From positions 1-39,249 of the forward strand of contig JAFQHP010000063.1 in the NCBI GenBank assembly GCA_017397895.1: a stretch of DNA of 39,249 nt, written 5' to 3'. How positions within the stretch are numbered: the first letter of the stretch is position 1; every line of letters starts with the position of its first letter. The notes beneath the pieces were generated by a model. It did no database searches. It was not told the DNA's origin and worked only from the letters and a program-made list of their open reading frames with translations. Positions 15,980 through 24,746 of the stretch are shown here, one piece after another. Source of the stretch: Clostridia bacterium (lineage in GTDB: Bacteria > Bacillota > Clostridia > Christensenellales > Aristaeellaceae). The position numbers were made by a program, and so were the translations under genes.

Positions 15980-16534
15980 ATGCTGACCAAAACCACCACG
16001 CTGAACAGCTATCAGGCTGCGCTGGGCATCAAAAAAAGGCTGACGGCCCCCATGCGTGCCTGTGCCAGCTGGGCGATGCTGGAAGAGCATGATAAAATTC
16101 TGGACATGGCCTGCGCCGACGGTGCACTTTTGAGCAGCCTGAACGATAAAATGCGGCTCACCCTCTGCGGCCTTTGCGAACAGCCGGAGCAGGCCCGGGC
16201 CGTGCGGGAAATGCTGGACGATGCCGATGTGATCTCCGGCCGGGTGGACGATATCCCCTGGCGGGATGACAGCTTTGATATTGTGCTGCTGCCTGCCGCT
16301 CTCAAGGGCGATGTGGCCCGCCGCGCCATTCAGGAGGCGTTCCGCGTGCTGCATCAGGGGGGTCAGTTTGTGATGGCGTCCTGCTATATGCAGATGAACG
16401 ACGGCGGCCTTTCCCGCCGGGAACTGATGCGGGTGATGCAGGAGGCGGGCTTCGCTTCCGTTACCTGCCGCAAAAACCTGCTGTGCGGCGCTGTGGTGGG
16501 CTTCAAGCCCCGGAAGGAAAAAGAAGAAAAGTAA
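15980..16534 (+). CDS. class I SAM-dependent methyltransferase (Methyltransf_11-like)
   Basis: A 184-residue protein. Motif I is a degenerate ILDMACADGALLSSL at about residues 37-51 in place of the usual ExGxGxG; the acidic motif II region follows, then VDDIPWRDDSFDIVLLPAAL (motif IV region), AFRVLHQGGQFVMAS and the C-terminal strands with MQEAGFASV. GGGAGG lies seven bases before the ATG at 15980; an upstream TTG in frame is less likely. The substrate is unknown. It is just downstream of metK but has its own promoter. Confidence 0.82.
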   Translation: MLTKTTTLNSYQAALGIKKRLTAPMRACASWAMLEEHDKILDMACADGALLSSLNDKMRLTLCGLCEQPEQARAVREMLDDADVISGRVDDIPWRDDSFDIVLLPAALKGDVARRAIQEAFRVLHQGGQFVMASCYMQMNDGGLSRRELMRVMQEAGFASVTCRKNLLCGAVVGFKPRKEKEEK

Positions 16535-16536
16535 AC

Positions 16537-16570
16537 AGAAAGCCTGAGGAAACGAGCCTCAGGCTTTTTC
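16537..16570. terminator. terminator after the methyltransferase
   Basis: AAGCCTGAGG (16540-16549) and CCTCAGGCTT (16557-16566) form a perfect stem followed by TTT. It lies between convergent genes and may also end the minus-strand operon. Confidence 0.88.
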
Positions 16571-16796
16571 ATTCTTCCACTTCGGCATCCATGATGATTT
16601 TCCGGCAGTCTTTGCAGTACCATGCATCGATGTGAAAGGAAACCATCTTGTATTTGACGCCTTTCACTTTGCCGATGCCTGCCAGCATATCAAAGAATGG
16701 CGTTTTTTTGCTGCCTTCCTTCCAGCGTACAGCGGACCGGCCGTCGCCGTTCAGAACGCCCGGCCGCATTTCCTGATCACAATAAGGGCATTTCAT
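16569..16796 (-). CDS. small zinc-ribbon protein (PF20097/DUF6487-like)
   Basis: A 75-residue protein beginning MKCPYCDQEMRPGVLNGDGRSAVRW and ending DAWYCKDCRKIIMDAE. The two CxxC pairs would bind one zinc. The layout, CPYC near the start, a central hydrophobic stretch, then an AWYCKDCRKII end, is that of the small PF20097-type family. Its ATG overlaps the stop codon of the Nudix gene (ATGA), so it is the last gene of the minus-strand operon. The function is unknown. Confidence 0.75.
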   Translation of the reverse strand: MKCPYCDQEMRPGVLNGDGRSAVRWKEGSKKTPFFDMLAGIGKVKGVKYKMVSFHIDAWYCKDCRKIIMDAEVEE

Positions 16797-17326
16797 GCGT
16801 TCTCTCCTTTGTCCATGTTTTTGATCATTTGCAGAATTTTGTTTTCCCTCTCCAGCATGGTGACGTACATGGGCTTTTCGCCCGCCACTTTTTCCATAGC
16901 CTGCCGGTTGGCTGAAATGGCATGATCGGGCGCAACAAAGGAAAGGGTGAACTGCTCCTGCGCTTCGTAGGCGTCCAGATGCTGGGGCAGGAGCTCCTCC
17001 TTTGCATCACAGAAGAAGTAGAAATTTTCCTGAATGAAAATATCCTCCCTGGCCCCTTTTTCCATGCGTTTCACATAGCCCAAGGGGCGGATGGTGGCGG
17101 GGATCACCTGCAATCCGCTTTCCTCCGCCACTTCCCGGATGAGGGTTTCCTCGTGGGTTTCGCCCTTTTCCATGCCGCCGCCGGGCAGCTTATAGTAGCC
17201 GTATTTCAGGCTGTGCATCATGGCGATCAGGCCTTTTTTCCGAATAATGCCGCGAACAGAGGGGCGAACAAAAGCGGTGCCCCCCTCTTTGTAATTCTTT
17301 TTGTCGATGGTGAAAAGAAGCTTCAT
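16793..17326 (-). CDS. Nudix hydrolase
   Basis: A 177-residue protein with a complete Nudix box at residues 50-72 (G50, E56, R64-E65, E68-E69, G71). KYGYYKLPGGG precedes it and a long C-terminal helical extension follows. It hydrolyses a nucleoside diphosphate linked to another group; the substrate cannot be read from the sequence. Its stop overlaps the zinc-ribbon gene, and it lies five bases downstream of the VOC gene, in one operon. Confidence 0.9.
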   Translation of the reverse strand: MKLLFTIDKKNYKEGGTAFVRPSVRGIIRKKGLIAMMHSLKYGYYKLPGGGMEKGETHEETLIREVAEESGLQVIPATIRPLGYVKRMEKGAREDIFIQENFYFFCDAKEELLPQHLDAYEAQEQFTLSFVAPDHAISANRQAMEKVAGEKPMYVTMLERENKILQMIKNMDKGENA

Positions 17327-17331
17327 TTTTG

Positions 17332-17682
17332 TTACTCCTTTGGAAACCAGCGCAGATACACCTGATTGTTGTCAGGGTCCAGAAAGCACATGTTGACGGT
17401 GCCCCAGGGCTGCCGGGCAGGGGGCTGAAGTACCTGTGCGCCCAGGGAAAGCACCTGCTGATATGCATCGTCCATGTTTTCCACGGTAAAGGCAATGCAC
17501 ATGTTGCGGTTGTTGTTTTCCTTCCGGGTGCCGTCGTTGTAGATGGTAAGCATGGTTTCTTCGGCAATCAGTGTCTGATGGACAGGATCGGCGCTGCCGT
17601 TTTCAATACCCAGCAGCTGCCGATAAAATGCCGCCAGCCGGGGCACATCGTTTGTCAGGAAACAGATTTCGCCAATGTTCAT
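17332..17682 (-). CDS. VOC-family (glyoxalase/dioxygenase fold) protein
   Basis: A 116-residue protein with the paired beta-alpha-beta-beta-beta architecture of the VOC superfamily: EICFLTNDVPRLAAFYRQLLGI at the start and MCIAFTVENMDDAYQQVLSLGAQVLQPP...GTVNMCFLDPDNNQVYLRWF in the second half. The metal ligand pattern is incomplete: the usual second-half Glu near the end is not obvious after DPDNNQVYL. It could therefore be a binding protein and not an enzyme. It is in the operon between the S51 peptidase and Nudix genes. Confidence 0.82.
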   Translation of the reverse strand: MNIGEICFLTNDVPRLAAFYRQLLGIENGSADPVHQTLIAEETMLTIYNDGTRKENNNRNMCIAFTVENMDDAYQQVLSLGAQVLQPPARQPWGTVNMCFLDPDNNQVYLRWFPKE

Positions 17683-17693
17683 GCATTGCTCCT

Positions 17694-18428
17694 TTACAGT
17701 TCCACGCTTTCGTTATTGCTGCAGATTTGTGTCAGTTTTTCATCCTGTAAAAGATACGCTTCGCCATAAACGGTGGTCTTTCCGTCCTTTTGCAGGGCGT
17801 AGGCGCCGTCGTTCAGGCACAGGAAGCACCTGCCCCGGCTGTCGGCGGCGGCAATTTCATCAATGGCCTTCATGCCGTCCAGGGTGAGGGTGCGGATGTA
17901 CTGAAAATGGGGCAGAATCTGGTGCTCGCAAAGCCCCAGGCCCGGAATGAATCGCTGATAATCCGGATCCACTGCTTCGCCGTCCAGTTCCGGATGGGCG
18001 TAAACGGTAGAGGCGCAGTTCATGGTGCCAGCGCTGATGCCGATCACGATGCCAGGGAAGCCCCGGTATTTTTCCTTCAGGCCGATTTTGTGGAAAAAAG
18101 CGTTCTGGGTGGGCACATGGCCGCCGGCGTGGATGATCACGTCATAGTTGGCAAGGCTCGCCGCCGTTTCCTCGTTGCGGTCATCCAGGGGCAGCACAAA
18201 TTCCACCGGCAGCCCGGCCATGGGCAGGGTGTGGGAAAGGGAGCGGGCGATATCGTCCAGAATTACGTGTTCCCCGGGGTCGGAAGCAATGAGCAGCACC
18301 TTCGCCCTTTGGGGCCAGTATTGTTTCAGATTTTCAACGAAGCGGTTGTCTGCAAGCACCGGGCTGGGCTCTTTGGCTTCCGGGGGGAAGCGGTTTCCGC
18401 CCATGTGGCTGGTGAGGAAGAGAATCAT
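17694..18428 (-). CDS. peptidase S51 (dipeptidase E/cyanophycinase-like) family protein
   Basis: A 244-residue class I glutamine amidotransferase-like protein. The nucleophile elbow GISAGTMN carries Ser132; DVIIHAGGHVPTQN precedes it, and the C-terminal RGRCFLCLNDGAYAL has the family's G-x-D/N-G turn. Members cleave small peptides with N-terminal Asp, or related amides. AAAGGAGG overlaps an earlier ATG (18434) but is seven bases from the ATG at 18428, which is taken as the start. It is the second gene of the minus-strand operon. Confidence 0.88.
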   Translation of the reverse strand: MILFLTSHMGGNRFPPEAKEPSPVLADNRFVENLKQYWPQRAKVLLIASDPGEHVILDDIARSLSHTLPMAGLPVEFVLPLDDRNEETAASLANYDVIIHAGGHVPTQNAFFHKIGLKEKYRGFPGIVIGISAGTMNCASTVYAHPELDGEAVDPDYQRFIPGLGLCEHQILPHFQYIRTLTLDGMKAIDEIAAADSRGRCFLCLNDGAYALQKDGKTTVYGEAYLLQDEKLTQICSNNESVEL

Positions 18429-18449
18429 AAACATTCCTCCTTTAAAATT

Positions 18450-18818
18450 TTATCGGATGGGCTGCCCGATGTGCATCGCCTGCCGCCAGGCGGGGGCCGG
18501 GCCGTCATCTGCCCAATATTCATCCAGAGCGGTGATTTTGTCATCCAATAATCGGATGAAGGACGTGACATGAAAGGAAAGGGAACGATCGGCAGGGAAA
18601 ACATGGGTGACGGTGATGATGAGATCACCGGTTTGTTCTGTGCGTTCTATTTCGCCATCCCACTCTCCCGGATATTCACAATTGGCGCAGATGAATTCTT
18701 CCACGGTGAAGCGTTCATTGCTGCAATGCCAGCAAATGACGGCATCGGGGTGAAAATAAGTGCGGATGGCATCGGCCTTCTGTTCCAGCACAGCACGCAT
18801 AAAGGCGTTGATTTCCAT
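18450..18818 (-). CDS. SnoaL-like/NTF2-fold protein
   Basis: A 122-residue protein of NTF2-like fold: an N-terminal helix (MEINAFMRAVLEQKADAIRTYF), HPDAVICWHCSNERFTVEEFICANCEYPGEW and strands ending KITALDEYWADDG. The HPDAVI and EYWADDG patterns are typical of nuclear-transport-factor-2-like SnoaL proteins. GAGGTG is six bases before the ATG at 18818; the GTG at 18827 is part of that SD. It heads the operon, 23 bases after the tyr operon terminator. No ligand is inferable. Confidence 0.75.
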   Translation of the reverse strand: MEINAFMRAVLEQKADAIRTYFHPDAVICWHCSNERFTVEEFICANCEYPGEWDGEIERTEQTGDLIITVTHVFPADRSLSFHVTSFIRLLDDKITALDEYWADDGPAPAWRQAMHIGQPIR

Positions 18819-18841
18819 TTTGTTCACCTCATTCGGATGGG

Positions 18842-18864
18842 AAAAAAGACGGCCGAAGCCGTCC
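18842..18864 (-). terminator. intrinsic terminator of the tyrosine operon
   Basis: On the minus strand GACGGC-TTCG-GCCGTC followed by TTTTTT, with a stable UUCG tetraloop, four bases after the yigZ stop codon. Confidence 0.92.
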
Positions 18865-18868
18865 GTTC

Positions 18869-19522
18869 TTATTCCGGTTCAGCCTGGCTTTCTTCCGGCC
18901 AGGGGTAGTGGAGAATATCGTCCGGCAGGTAATCCAGCTTGCCGTCGCAGAGGGTGTTCAGCTTTTCGATGACGCTGTCCACGTCCTTCACCCGCACCAA
19001 CAGCGTGACGGAAACGGAAGCGCCGAATTCCGTGCTTTCGGTGATCTGGGTCAGGGATTGCAGGTGGTAATTGATCTTGTCCCAAAGGGGGTAGGGAATG
19101 TCCAGGAGGATGCGCTGGCTTTCCTCCATGGTAACCACCTGGGCTGCGTTGAGCGCCACCACGCAACCCTTGGTGTATGCCCGCACCAGCCCGCCGGCGC
19201 CAAGCAATATGCCGCCGAAATACCGGGTGACCACCACGCAGCAGTTCACCACGCCCCTTGCCTTCATCACTTCAATGATGGGCATGCCGGCGGTACCGCC
19301 GGGCTCGCCGTCGTCGCTGTAGCGCATGATGCCCGCATTCTGGCCGATGATGTAGGCGTAGCAATTGTGGGTGGCGTCCTTGTGCTTTTCCCGGATGGAA
19401 CGCAAAAAGGCCAGCGCCGCCTCCTCACTTTCGCAGGGGGCGGCGTAGCCAATGAAGCGGCTTTTGTTCACGATGAACTGATCGCTGGCCGCTTGCTTTA
19501 AGGTTTTGTAATCGCCGGGCAT
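18869..19522 (-). CDS. yigZ: YigZ/IMPACT family protein
   Basis: A 217-residue protein of the YigZ/UPF0029 family. The signatures are DQFIVNKSRFIGYAAPCESEEEA-like text at the start, the THNCYAYIIG, YSDDGEPGGTAGMPI and VVVTRYFGGILLGAGGLVRAY blocks of the N-terminal domain, and a smaller C-terminal ferredoxin-like domain. Eukaryotic IMPACT relatives act around translation control; the bacterial role is not settled. Its ATG overlaps the tyrS stop by one base (TAATG), which implies translational coupling. It is the last gene of the T-box operon. Confidence 0.93.
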   Translation of the reverse strand: MPGDYKTLKQAASDQFIVNKSRFIGYAAPCESEEAALAFLRSIREKHKDATHNCYAYIIGQNAGIMRYSDDGEPGGTAGMPIIEVMKARGVVNCCVVVTRYFGGILLGAGGLVRAYTKGCVVALNAAQVVTMEESQRILLDIPYPLWDKINYHLQSLTQITESTEFGASVSVTLLVRVKDVDSVIEKLNTLCDGKLDYLPDDILHYPWPEESQAEPE

Positions 19523-20745
19523 TACTTCAGCACCACGCGGCAGTAGTTCTTCTTGCCCTTGCGAAGCAGAACACCGTCGGTGGGGATCATGTCGGGGGTG
19601 ACAACAGCGTTGATGTCGGTTACCTTCTGGTCCGCCATTACCACAGCGCCCTGCTGGATCTGTTTGCGGGCGTCACCGCGGCTTACGCACAGGCCGCACA
19701 GGTGGAGCAGGGTGGTGAGCCGGTTATCCTGTTCCATGTCGCACTGCTTCCATTCGTAGGTGGGCACGTCCGCCGCTGCGCCGCCGCCAAACAGGGCTGC
19801 CGCAGCCATCTGGGCCTTCTGGGCTTCTTCTTCGCCGTGGACCAGTTTGGTGCATTCGTAGGCCAGAACGGTCTTGGCTTCGTTGATGGCGCTGCCTTCC
19901 AGCTTGGCAAGCTTGTTGATTTCGTCCATGGGCAGGAAGGTGAGCAGCTTCAGGCACTTTTCCACGTCGGCGTCGGCGATGTTGCGCCAGTACTGGAAAA
20001 ATTCGTAGGGGGTGCAAAGGGCAGGATCCAGCCACAGGGCGCCCTTTTCGGTTTTGCCCATCTTTTTGCCCTCGTGGTTCATCAGCAGCTTGAAGGTGCA
20101 GGCGAAAGCGGGCTCCTGTTCCTTGCGGCGGATCAGGTCCGCACCGGCCAGCATATTGCTCCACTGGTCGTCGCCGCCCATCTGCAGCCGGCAGCCGTGG
20201 TTCTTGAACAGCTGCAGGAAGTCGTAGGCCTGCATCACCATGTAGTTGAATTCAAGCAGGGTCAGGCCCCGTTCCATACGCTGCTTGTAGCATTCGGCAG
20301 CCAGCATGCGGTTGACAGAGAAGAGGGAACCCACGTCCCGCAGGAAATCCATGTAGGAAAGCTTGCGGATCCAGTCGGCATTGTTGACGATCATGGCCTT
20401 GCCTTCGCCGAATTCGATGAAGCGTTCCATCTGCTTTTTGATGCAGGACACGTTGTGGTCGATGGTTTCCACGGTCATCATCTTGCGCATATCGGTTTTG
20501 CCGGAGGGATCGCCGATCATGGCCGTACCGCCGCCCACCAGGGCAATCGGAATATGGCCGGCCCGCTGCATATGGGCCATGGCAATGATCGGAATGAAGT
20601 GGCCGAAATGCAGGGAGGTGGCGGTGGGGTCAAAGCCCACGTAGAAGGTGGTGGGCTCTTTTTCCAGCTGCTTGTAGAGTTCGTCTTCAAAGGTGATTTG
20701 GGCCAGGAATCCGCGTTCCCGGAGGGTATCAAGTACATGAGCCAT
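19522..20745 (-). CDS. tyrS: tyrosyl-tRNA synthetase
   Basis: A 407-residue class I synthetase charging tRNA-Tyr. It has [17 protein letters not shown] (HxGH at residues 46-49), the tyrosine pocket segments [22 protein letters not shown], the KMSKS equivalent KKMGKTEKG and a C-terminal S4 RNA-binding domain ([22 protein letters not shown]). The length and domain order match bacterial TyrS. It is the third gene of an operon led by a T-box whose specifier codon reads TAC (Tyr), in agreement with its identity. Confidence 0.97.
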   Translation of the reverse strand: MAHVLDTLRERGFLAQITFEDELYKQLEKEPTTFYVGFDPTATSLHFGHFIPIIAMAHMQRAGHIPIALVGGGTAMIGDPSGKTDMRKMMTVETIDHNVSCIKKQMERFIEFGEGKAMIVNNADWIRKLSYMDFLRDVGSLFSVNRMLAAECYKQRMERGLTLLEFNYMVMQAYDFLQLFKNHGCRLQMGGDDQWSNMLAGADLIRRKEQEPAFACTFKLLMNHEGKKMGKTEKGALWLDPALCTPYEFFQYWRNIADADVEKCLKLLTFLPMDEINKLAKLEGSAINEAKTVLAYECTKLVHGEEEAQKAQMAAAALFGGGAAADVPTYEWKQCDMEQDNRLTTLLHLCGLCVSRGDARKQIQQGAVVMADQKVTDINAVVTPDMIPTDGVLLRKGKKNYCRVVLK

Positions 20746-20761
20746 TTTGATTCATTCTCCT

Positions 20762-21259
20762 TTATTCATTCACATTTTTTTCATAGCATTTCAGGGTCAT
20801 GCCGGGTTCGGCTTCAAAGAGGAAGCCGGTGTCCTTGAAGCCTGCGCCTTCATAGCAGCGGCGGTTCTTTTCCAGCGGGGCGGGAAAATCCACAAAGAAG
20901 CGCTTTCCGTCGCCCAGATGTTCTTCGCACAAGCGGATGGCGGTCTGAGCAATCTTTTTTCCCTGCATATCCGGACGGATGTACAGCCGCTGCAGGTAGT
21001 ATTCCCCGGGCTGCAATTCGCCGAAGAACGGGCCGCCGCCCCGGGTGCGGTAAAAGATGCCGCCCACTATTTCGCCGTCATACCGGATGGTGAAATAGCG
21101 GAACATATCATTGTCCAGCCGGCGGGTGATATCCTCGATCGTGCGCAGGTAGGGGTTATGGGTGTCGTGAAATTGTTCATACAGCGGGCGGAAGGCCTGC
21201 CGGTGGATGTCAAACAGGGTTTCCGCCTGGGCCGGGGTGGTCTTTTCAATGGTGACCAA
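20762..21259 (-). CDS. GNAT-family acetyltransferase in the tyrosine operon
   Basis: A 165-residue GNAT protein. Motif A is readable as YYLQRLYIRPDMQGKKIAQTAIRLCEEHL, and motif B as NRRCYEGAGFKDTGF. The start is TTG at 21259, with AGGAG ten bases before; no ATG or GTG is available in frame. It lies 16 bases from both the aminotransferase and tyrS, so it is cotranscribed with them. The acceptor is unknown; the context suggests an amino acid or aromatic derivative. Confidence 0.85.
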   Translation of the reverse strand: MVTIEKTTPAQAETLFDIHRQAFRPLYEQFHDTHNPYLRTIEDITRRLDNDMFRYFTIRYDGEIVGGIFYRTRGGGPFFGELQPGEYYLQRLYIRPDMQGKKIAQTAIRLCEEHLGDGKRFFVDFPAPLEKNRRCYEGAGFKDTGFLFEAEPGMTLKCYEKNVNE

Positions 21260-21275
21260 TGGACATCAGCTCCTG

Positions 21276-22457
21276 TTATCTGGAAAAGACGTCGCTCAGC
21301 TTTTCCATGCCGATTTTGATCTGCTCCACACTGGGCATGGAGAAGTTGAGACGGAAGGTGTTGTGATGGCCGCCGTTGGCATAGAAGTGGGTGCCGGGGA
21401 CGTAGGCCACGCCCTTTTCTACGGCTTTTTTCAGCAGGGCTGTGGCATCCTGCCCTTCCTCCAGCTCGCAGAAGATGAACAGGCCGCCCTCCGGCTTGGT
21501 ATATCGGGCCACCCCGCCGCATTTGGACAGCATCTGCAGCATGGTATCGGCCTTTTCGCCGTAAGAATTGCGGATGGTTTCCACATGGGGCATCAGCAGA
21601 TCATTGCGCAGATAATAATCCACCACCGCCTGGTTCACCAGCGCCGTGTGCACGTCGGAAGATTGCTTGCCGATGGTGCACTTGCGAAGGATATTGGGAT
21701 GGGCTACCAGATAGCCCACCCGCAGGCCGGGGGAAATCACCTTGGAAAAGCTGCCCATAAAGGCCACCCAGCCTTCCTCATCGAAGGACTTGATGGAGGG
21801 CAGTTCGCTTCCGGTATAGCGCAGGTCCCGGTAGGGATCGTCTTCCGCCACCACCACGCCGTATTCGCTGGCCAGATGGGCAATGCGCTTTCTGCGTTCC
21901 AGGGACAGGGTGCGGCCGGTGGGGTTCTGGAAGGTGGGGATGATGTAGAGCATTTTGGGGTGCTCGGTTTTGAACACTTCCTCCAGCTTATCCACGTTGA
22001 TGCCGTCGTCATCGCTTTCCACGGGGATGAGATGCGCCTGGTACAGGTTCAGGCACTGCATATTGCCAAGGAAGGTGGGGCTTTCCACCACCACTTTATC
22101 GCCGGGGTTCAAAAGGGCCTTGCACAGCAAGTCCATTGCCTGGGTGGAGCCGGTAACGGGCAGGATTTCTTCCGCCGTGCAAGTGAAGGAAAAGCGGTCC
22201 TTCAGGTAGGAAACCAGGCTTTCCTTCAGGGGCGCATAGCCCTCTGTGGCGCCGTACTGCAAAAGGATTTTGCCCTTTTCCTGCAGAAGGGCGTTGGCAA
22301 TTTCGCCCACCTTTTCCCCGGGCAGGGAATCGGGGGAGGGATTGCCGCCGGCAAAGGAAATCATACCGGGCACCGCCAGCAGCTTAAAAATTTCCCGGAT
22401 GGCACTGCCGGAAATGCCATTGAAGCGATCAGCAAAGCGGATGGAATCAATGTTCAT
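21276..22457 (-). CDS. PLP-dependent aminotransferase, class I/II, tyrosine-T-box controlled
   Basis: A 393-residue fold-type I aminotransferase of the MocR/LysN/ARO8-like branch without a DNA-binding domain. Features: MISFAGGNPSPDSLP near the N-terminus, LQYGATEGYAPLKESL, NPTGRTLS, VAEDDPYRDLRYTG and the PLP lysine in GSFSKVISPGLRVGY. A C-terminal GGLFIFCEL precedes the arginine-bearing FRLNFS. Relatives transaminate 2-aminoadipate or aromatic and branched amino acids. Control by a tyrosine T-box points to a role in tyrosine or aromatic amino acid supply. It is the first gene of the operon. Confidence 0.9.
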   Translation of the reverse strand: MNIDSIRFADRFNGISGSAIREIFKLLAVPGMISFAGGNPSPDSLPGEKVGEIANALLQEKGKILLQYGATEGYAPLKESLVSYLKDRFSFTCTAEEILPVTGSTQAMDLLCKALLNPGDKVVVESPTFLGNMQCLNLYQAHLIPVESDDDGINVDKLEEVFKTEHPKMLYIIPTFQNPTGRTLSLERRKRIAHLASEYGVVVAEDDPYRDLRYTGSELPSIKSFDEEGWVAFMGSFSKVISPGLRVGYLVAHPNILRKCTIGKQSSDVHTALVNQAVVDYYLRNDLLMPHVETIRNSYGEKADTMLQMLSKCGGVARYTKPEGGLFIFCELEEGQDATALLKKAVEKGVAYVPGTHFYANGGHHNTFRLNFSMPSVEQIKIGMEKLSDVFSR

Positions 22458-22474
22458 AAAAAAACCTCCTGAAA

Positions 22475-22715
22475 ATAAAAAAGCCCATCCCCAAAGGGAA
22501 GGCGAATGAGCGCGGTACCACTTCCGTTCGGCACAGATATTCCTGTGCCCTCTTTGCGCTGTAACCGGCGCACCGGCGATAGCCTACTGAAATCATTGTT
22601 CGGTATCGGGCTCCGGGATGTATTCGCTTCGGGCACCGCTGCCTTCTTCCACCAGCCGAAGGCTCTCTTCAAGTGCATGCACCGGGCTACTTGTTCCCAT
22701 CTTGGCCATGTGGGC
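22475..22715 (-). promoter_or_regulatory. tyrosine T-box leader (specifier TAC) with terminator
   Basis: Read on the minus strand, the leader contains AGAGAG and the stem I apical elements, then GAATACATC, where TAC (22622-22620) is in the specifier position. The T-box TGGTACCGCG follows within 22523-22511: its TGGT bulge can pair with the ACCA 3' end of uncharged tRNA-Tyr. The terminator hairpin GCCTTCCC/GGGGATGGGC and T6 end at about 22476. Uncharged tRNA-Tyr should allow read-through into aminotransferase-GNAT-tyrS-yigZ. Confidence 0.93.
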
Positions 22716-22744
22716 ATTATAAAGGAAATATCCTTTCCTGTCAA
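22716..22744 (-). promoter_or_regulatory. sigma-A promoter of the T-box operon
   Basis: On the minus strand TTGACA (22744-22739), 17 bases, TATAAT (22721-22716): full consensus. Initiation would be at about 22710, just before stem I. Confidence 0.92.
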
Positions 22745-22837
22745 GGCGAAAATGGGAAGGAAAGGCTTGAAAAAATCCATTTTTTTGTTACACTATAAAC
22801 AGTACTTTGTTTTTTGCATATCAAGGAGGCATGGCCT

Positions 22838-24337
22838 GTGAATAAGCGTTATCTGGTAGCCCTGGACCAGGGCACCACATCCTCCCGGGCGGTCGTTTTT
22901 AATCTGGAGGGGCACATGCTCTGTGCCGCTTCCCGGGAATTTCCCCAAATCTACCCACAGCCCGGCTGGGTGGAGCATGACCCCATGGATATTCTCTCCT
23001 CCCAGATTGAGGCTTTGCGCCAGGCCGTACGCCAGGCGGAGATTGATCCTGCCGAAATTGCCGCCATCGGCATCACCAATCAGCGGGAAACCACCCTGGT
23101 GTGGGAAAGGGATACCGGCAAATGCGTGCACAACGCCATCGTGTGGCAGTGCCGCCGCACCGCAAGCATGGTGGACGAACTGAAAGAAAATGGCTACGGT
23201 GACATCATCCGCCAGAAAACCGGGCTGGTGCCGGATGCCTATTTTTCTGGCACGAAAATCAAGTGGATCCTGGATGAATTGAACCTGCATGAAAAAGCTG
23301 AAAAGGGCGGGCTCTGCTTTGGTACGGTTGATTCCTTCCTCTGCTGGCATCTGGCGGAGGGCAGCCCCCATGTGACTGACGCCACCAACGCAGGCCGCAC
23401 CATGCTCTTCAACCTGCACACCCAGGACTGGGATGAGGAGCTTTTGCAGATGCTGAATATCCCCCGGGCCATGCTACCCAAAGTGGTGGATACCGCTCAG
23501 GTGGTGGGCTGGCTGAAGGAGGATATTCTGGGGGTGAAAATCCCCATTGCCGCCCTGGCGGGGGATCAGCATGCGGCGCTGTTCGGCCAGGCTTGCTTTG
23601 AAAGGGGCATGGTGAAAAATACCTATGGCACCGGCTGCTTTATGCTGATGAACATCGGCGAAGAATTCAAATTATCCCAACATGGGCTCATCACCACCCT
23701 GGCCTGGCGGCTGAACGGAAAGCCCACCTACGCCTTTGAAGGCAGCGTGTTTGTGGCCGGGGCGGCTATCCAGTGGCTGCGGGACGAAATGAAACTGATT
23801 TCCTCCGCTGCTGAAAGCGAACAGGTGGCCCTGTCTGTGGAAAACAGCGGCGGGGTATACCTGGTGCCCGCCTTTACCGGCATGGGCGCGCCCTACTGGG
23901 ATATGTACACAAGGGGCACTTTGGTTGGCATGACAAGGGGCACCGGACGGGCCCACATCGTCCGGGCGGCGCTGGAATCCATTGCCTTCCAGAGCCGGGA
24001 TCTGTTCCACGCCATGGTGCAGGACGGGGGCATGGAAAGCCCGGCCCTCAGGGTGGACGGCGGCGCCAGCGCCAATCAGTTCCTGATGCAGCTGCAGTCC
24101 GACCTTATCGGCCTTCCCGTAGTACGTCCCAAAGTGCTGGAAACCACGGCCCTGGGTGCGGCGCTGCTGGCCGGGCTGGCGGTGGGGCTGTATGACAACC
24201 TGGAAGAAACCGCTGCCGGATGGCATGCGGAAAACACATTTAACCCCAAAATGAAGGAAGAAAAGAAAGAAAAGCTTTTGAAAGGCTGGCACCGGGCGGT
24301 GGATGCGGCACGGTACTGGGCGAAGCAGGAAGAATAA
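22838..24337 (+). CDS. glpK: glycerol kinase
   Basis: A 499-residue FGGY-family kinase phosphorylating glycerol to glycerol-3-phosphate. It shows VALDQGTTSSRAVVF at the N-terminus, PGWVEHDPMDI, ITNQRETTLVWERDTGK, the FGGY signature region (GNTYGTGCF-like MVKNTYGTGCFML) and the C-terminal RVDGGASANQFLMQLQSDL. The start is GTG at 22838, with AAGGAGG eight bases upstream; the nearby ATG at 22831 is out of frame. The length matches GlpK exactly. It is divergent from the T-box operon and followed closely by a mutT-like gene. Confidence 0.97.
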   Translation: MNKRYLVALDQGTTSSRAVVFNLEGHMLCAASREFPQIYPQPGWVEHDPMDILSSQIEALRQAVRQAEIDPAEIAAIGITNQRETTLVWERDTGKCVHNAIVWQCRRTASMVDELKENGYGDIIRQKTGLVPDAYFSGTKIKWILDELNLHEKAEKGGLCFGTVDSFLCWHLAEGSPHVTDATNAGRTMLFNLHTQDWDEELLQMLNIPRAMLPKVVDTAQVVGWLKEDILGVKIPIAALAGDQHAALFGQACFERGMVKNTYGTGCFMLMNIGEEFKLSQHGLITTLAWRLNGKPTYAFEGSVFVAGAAIQWLRDEMKLISSAAESEQVALSVENSGGVYLVPAFTGMGAPYWDMYTRGTLVGMTRGTGRAHIVRAALESIAFQSRDLFHAMVQDGGMESPALRVDGGASANQFLMQLQSDLIGLPVVRPKVLETTALGAALLAGLAVGLYDNLEETAAGWHAENTFNPKMKEEKKEKLLKGWHRAVDAARYWAKQEE

Positions 24338-24338
24338 C

Positions 24339-24746
24339 ATGAGCGAGCAAAAAATACTGGAAGTGGTGGCGGCGCTGATCTGGCGGGATGGAAAATTCTT
24401 CGCCTGCCAGCGGCCCTTCACCAAGGCCCGGGGCGGGCTGTGGGAATTTGTGGGCGGCAAGGTGGAAAAGGGCGAAACGAAGGAAGCCGCTCTCATCCGG
24501 GAATGCCGGGAAGAGTTGGACGCCGAAGTGGCCGTGGATGATGTATTCATGGACGTGACGCACCCTTACCCCGATGTCACCGTCCGCCTGACACTCTTCA
24601 ATGCCCGTTTTACCGGGGAAGAACCCAAAATGCTGGAGCATCAGGCCTTTATGTGGCTGAAGCCGGAAGAAGCGGATGAAACCGTCTTCTGCCCGGCGGA
24701 TAAAGAAATACTGGACGAGATTCGACGGAGGGCTGTTCATGGATAA
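24339..24746 (+). CDS. MutT-type Nudix hydrolase
   Basis: A 135-residue protein: ILEVVAALIWRDGKFFACQRP at the start, then a Nudix box at residues 40-62 (G40, E46, R54-E55, E58-E59) with Asp61 where glycine is usual. GGLWEFVGGKVEKGE is typical of the MutT/8-oxo-dGTP pyrophosphatase branch, including the W-E-F-V/P-G-G-K block. The ATG lies two bases after the glpK stop, with GCAGGAAG as SD, and it overlaps the following gene by eight bases. Likely role: nucleotide pool sanitation. Confidence 0.88.
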   Translation: MSEQKILEVVAALIWRDGKFFACQRPFTKARGGLWEFVGGKVEKGETKEAALIRECREELDAEVAVDDVFMDVTHPYPDVTVRLTLFNARFTGEEPKMLEHQAFMWLKPEEADETVFCPADKEILDEIRRRAVHG

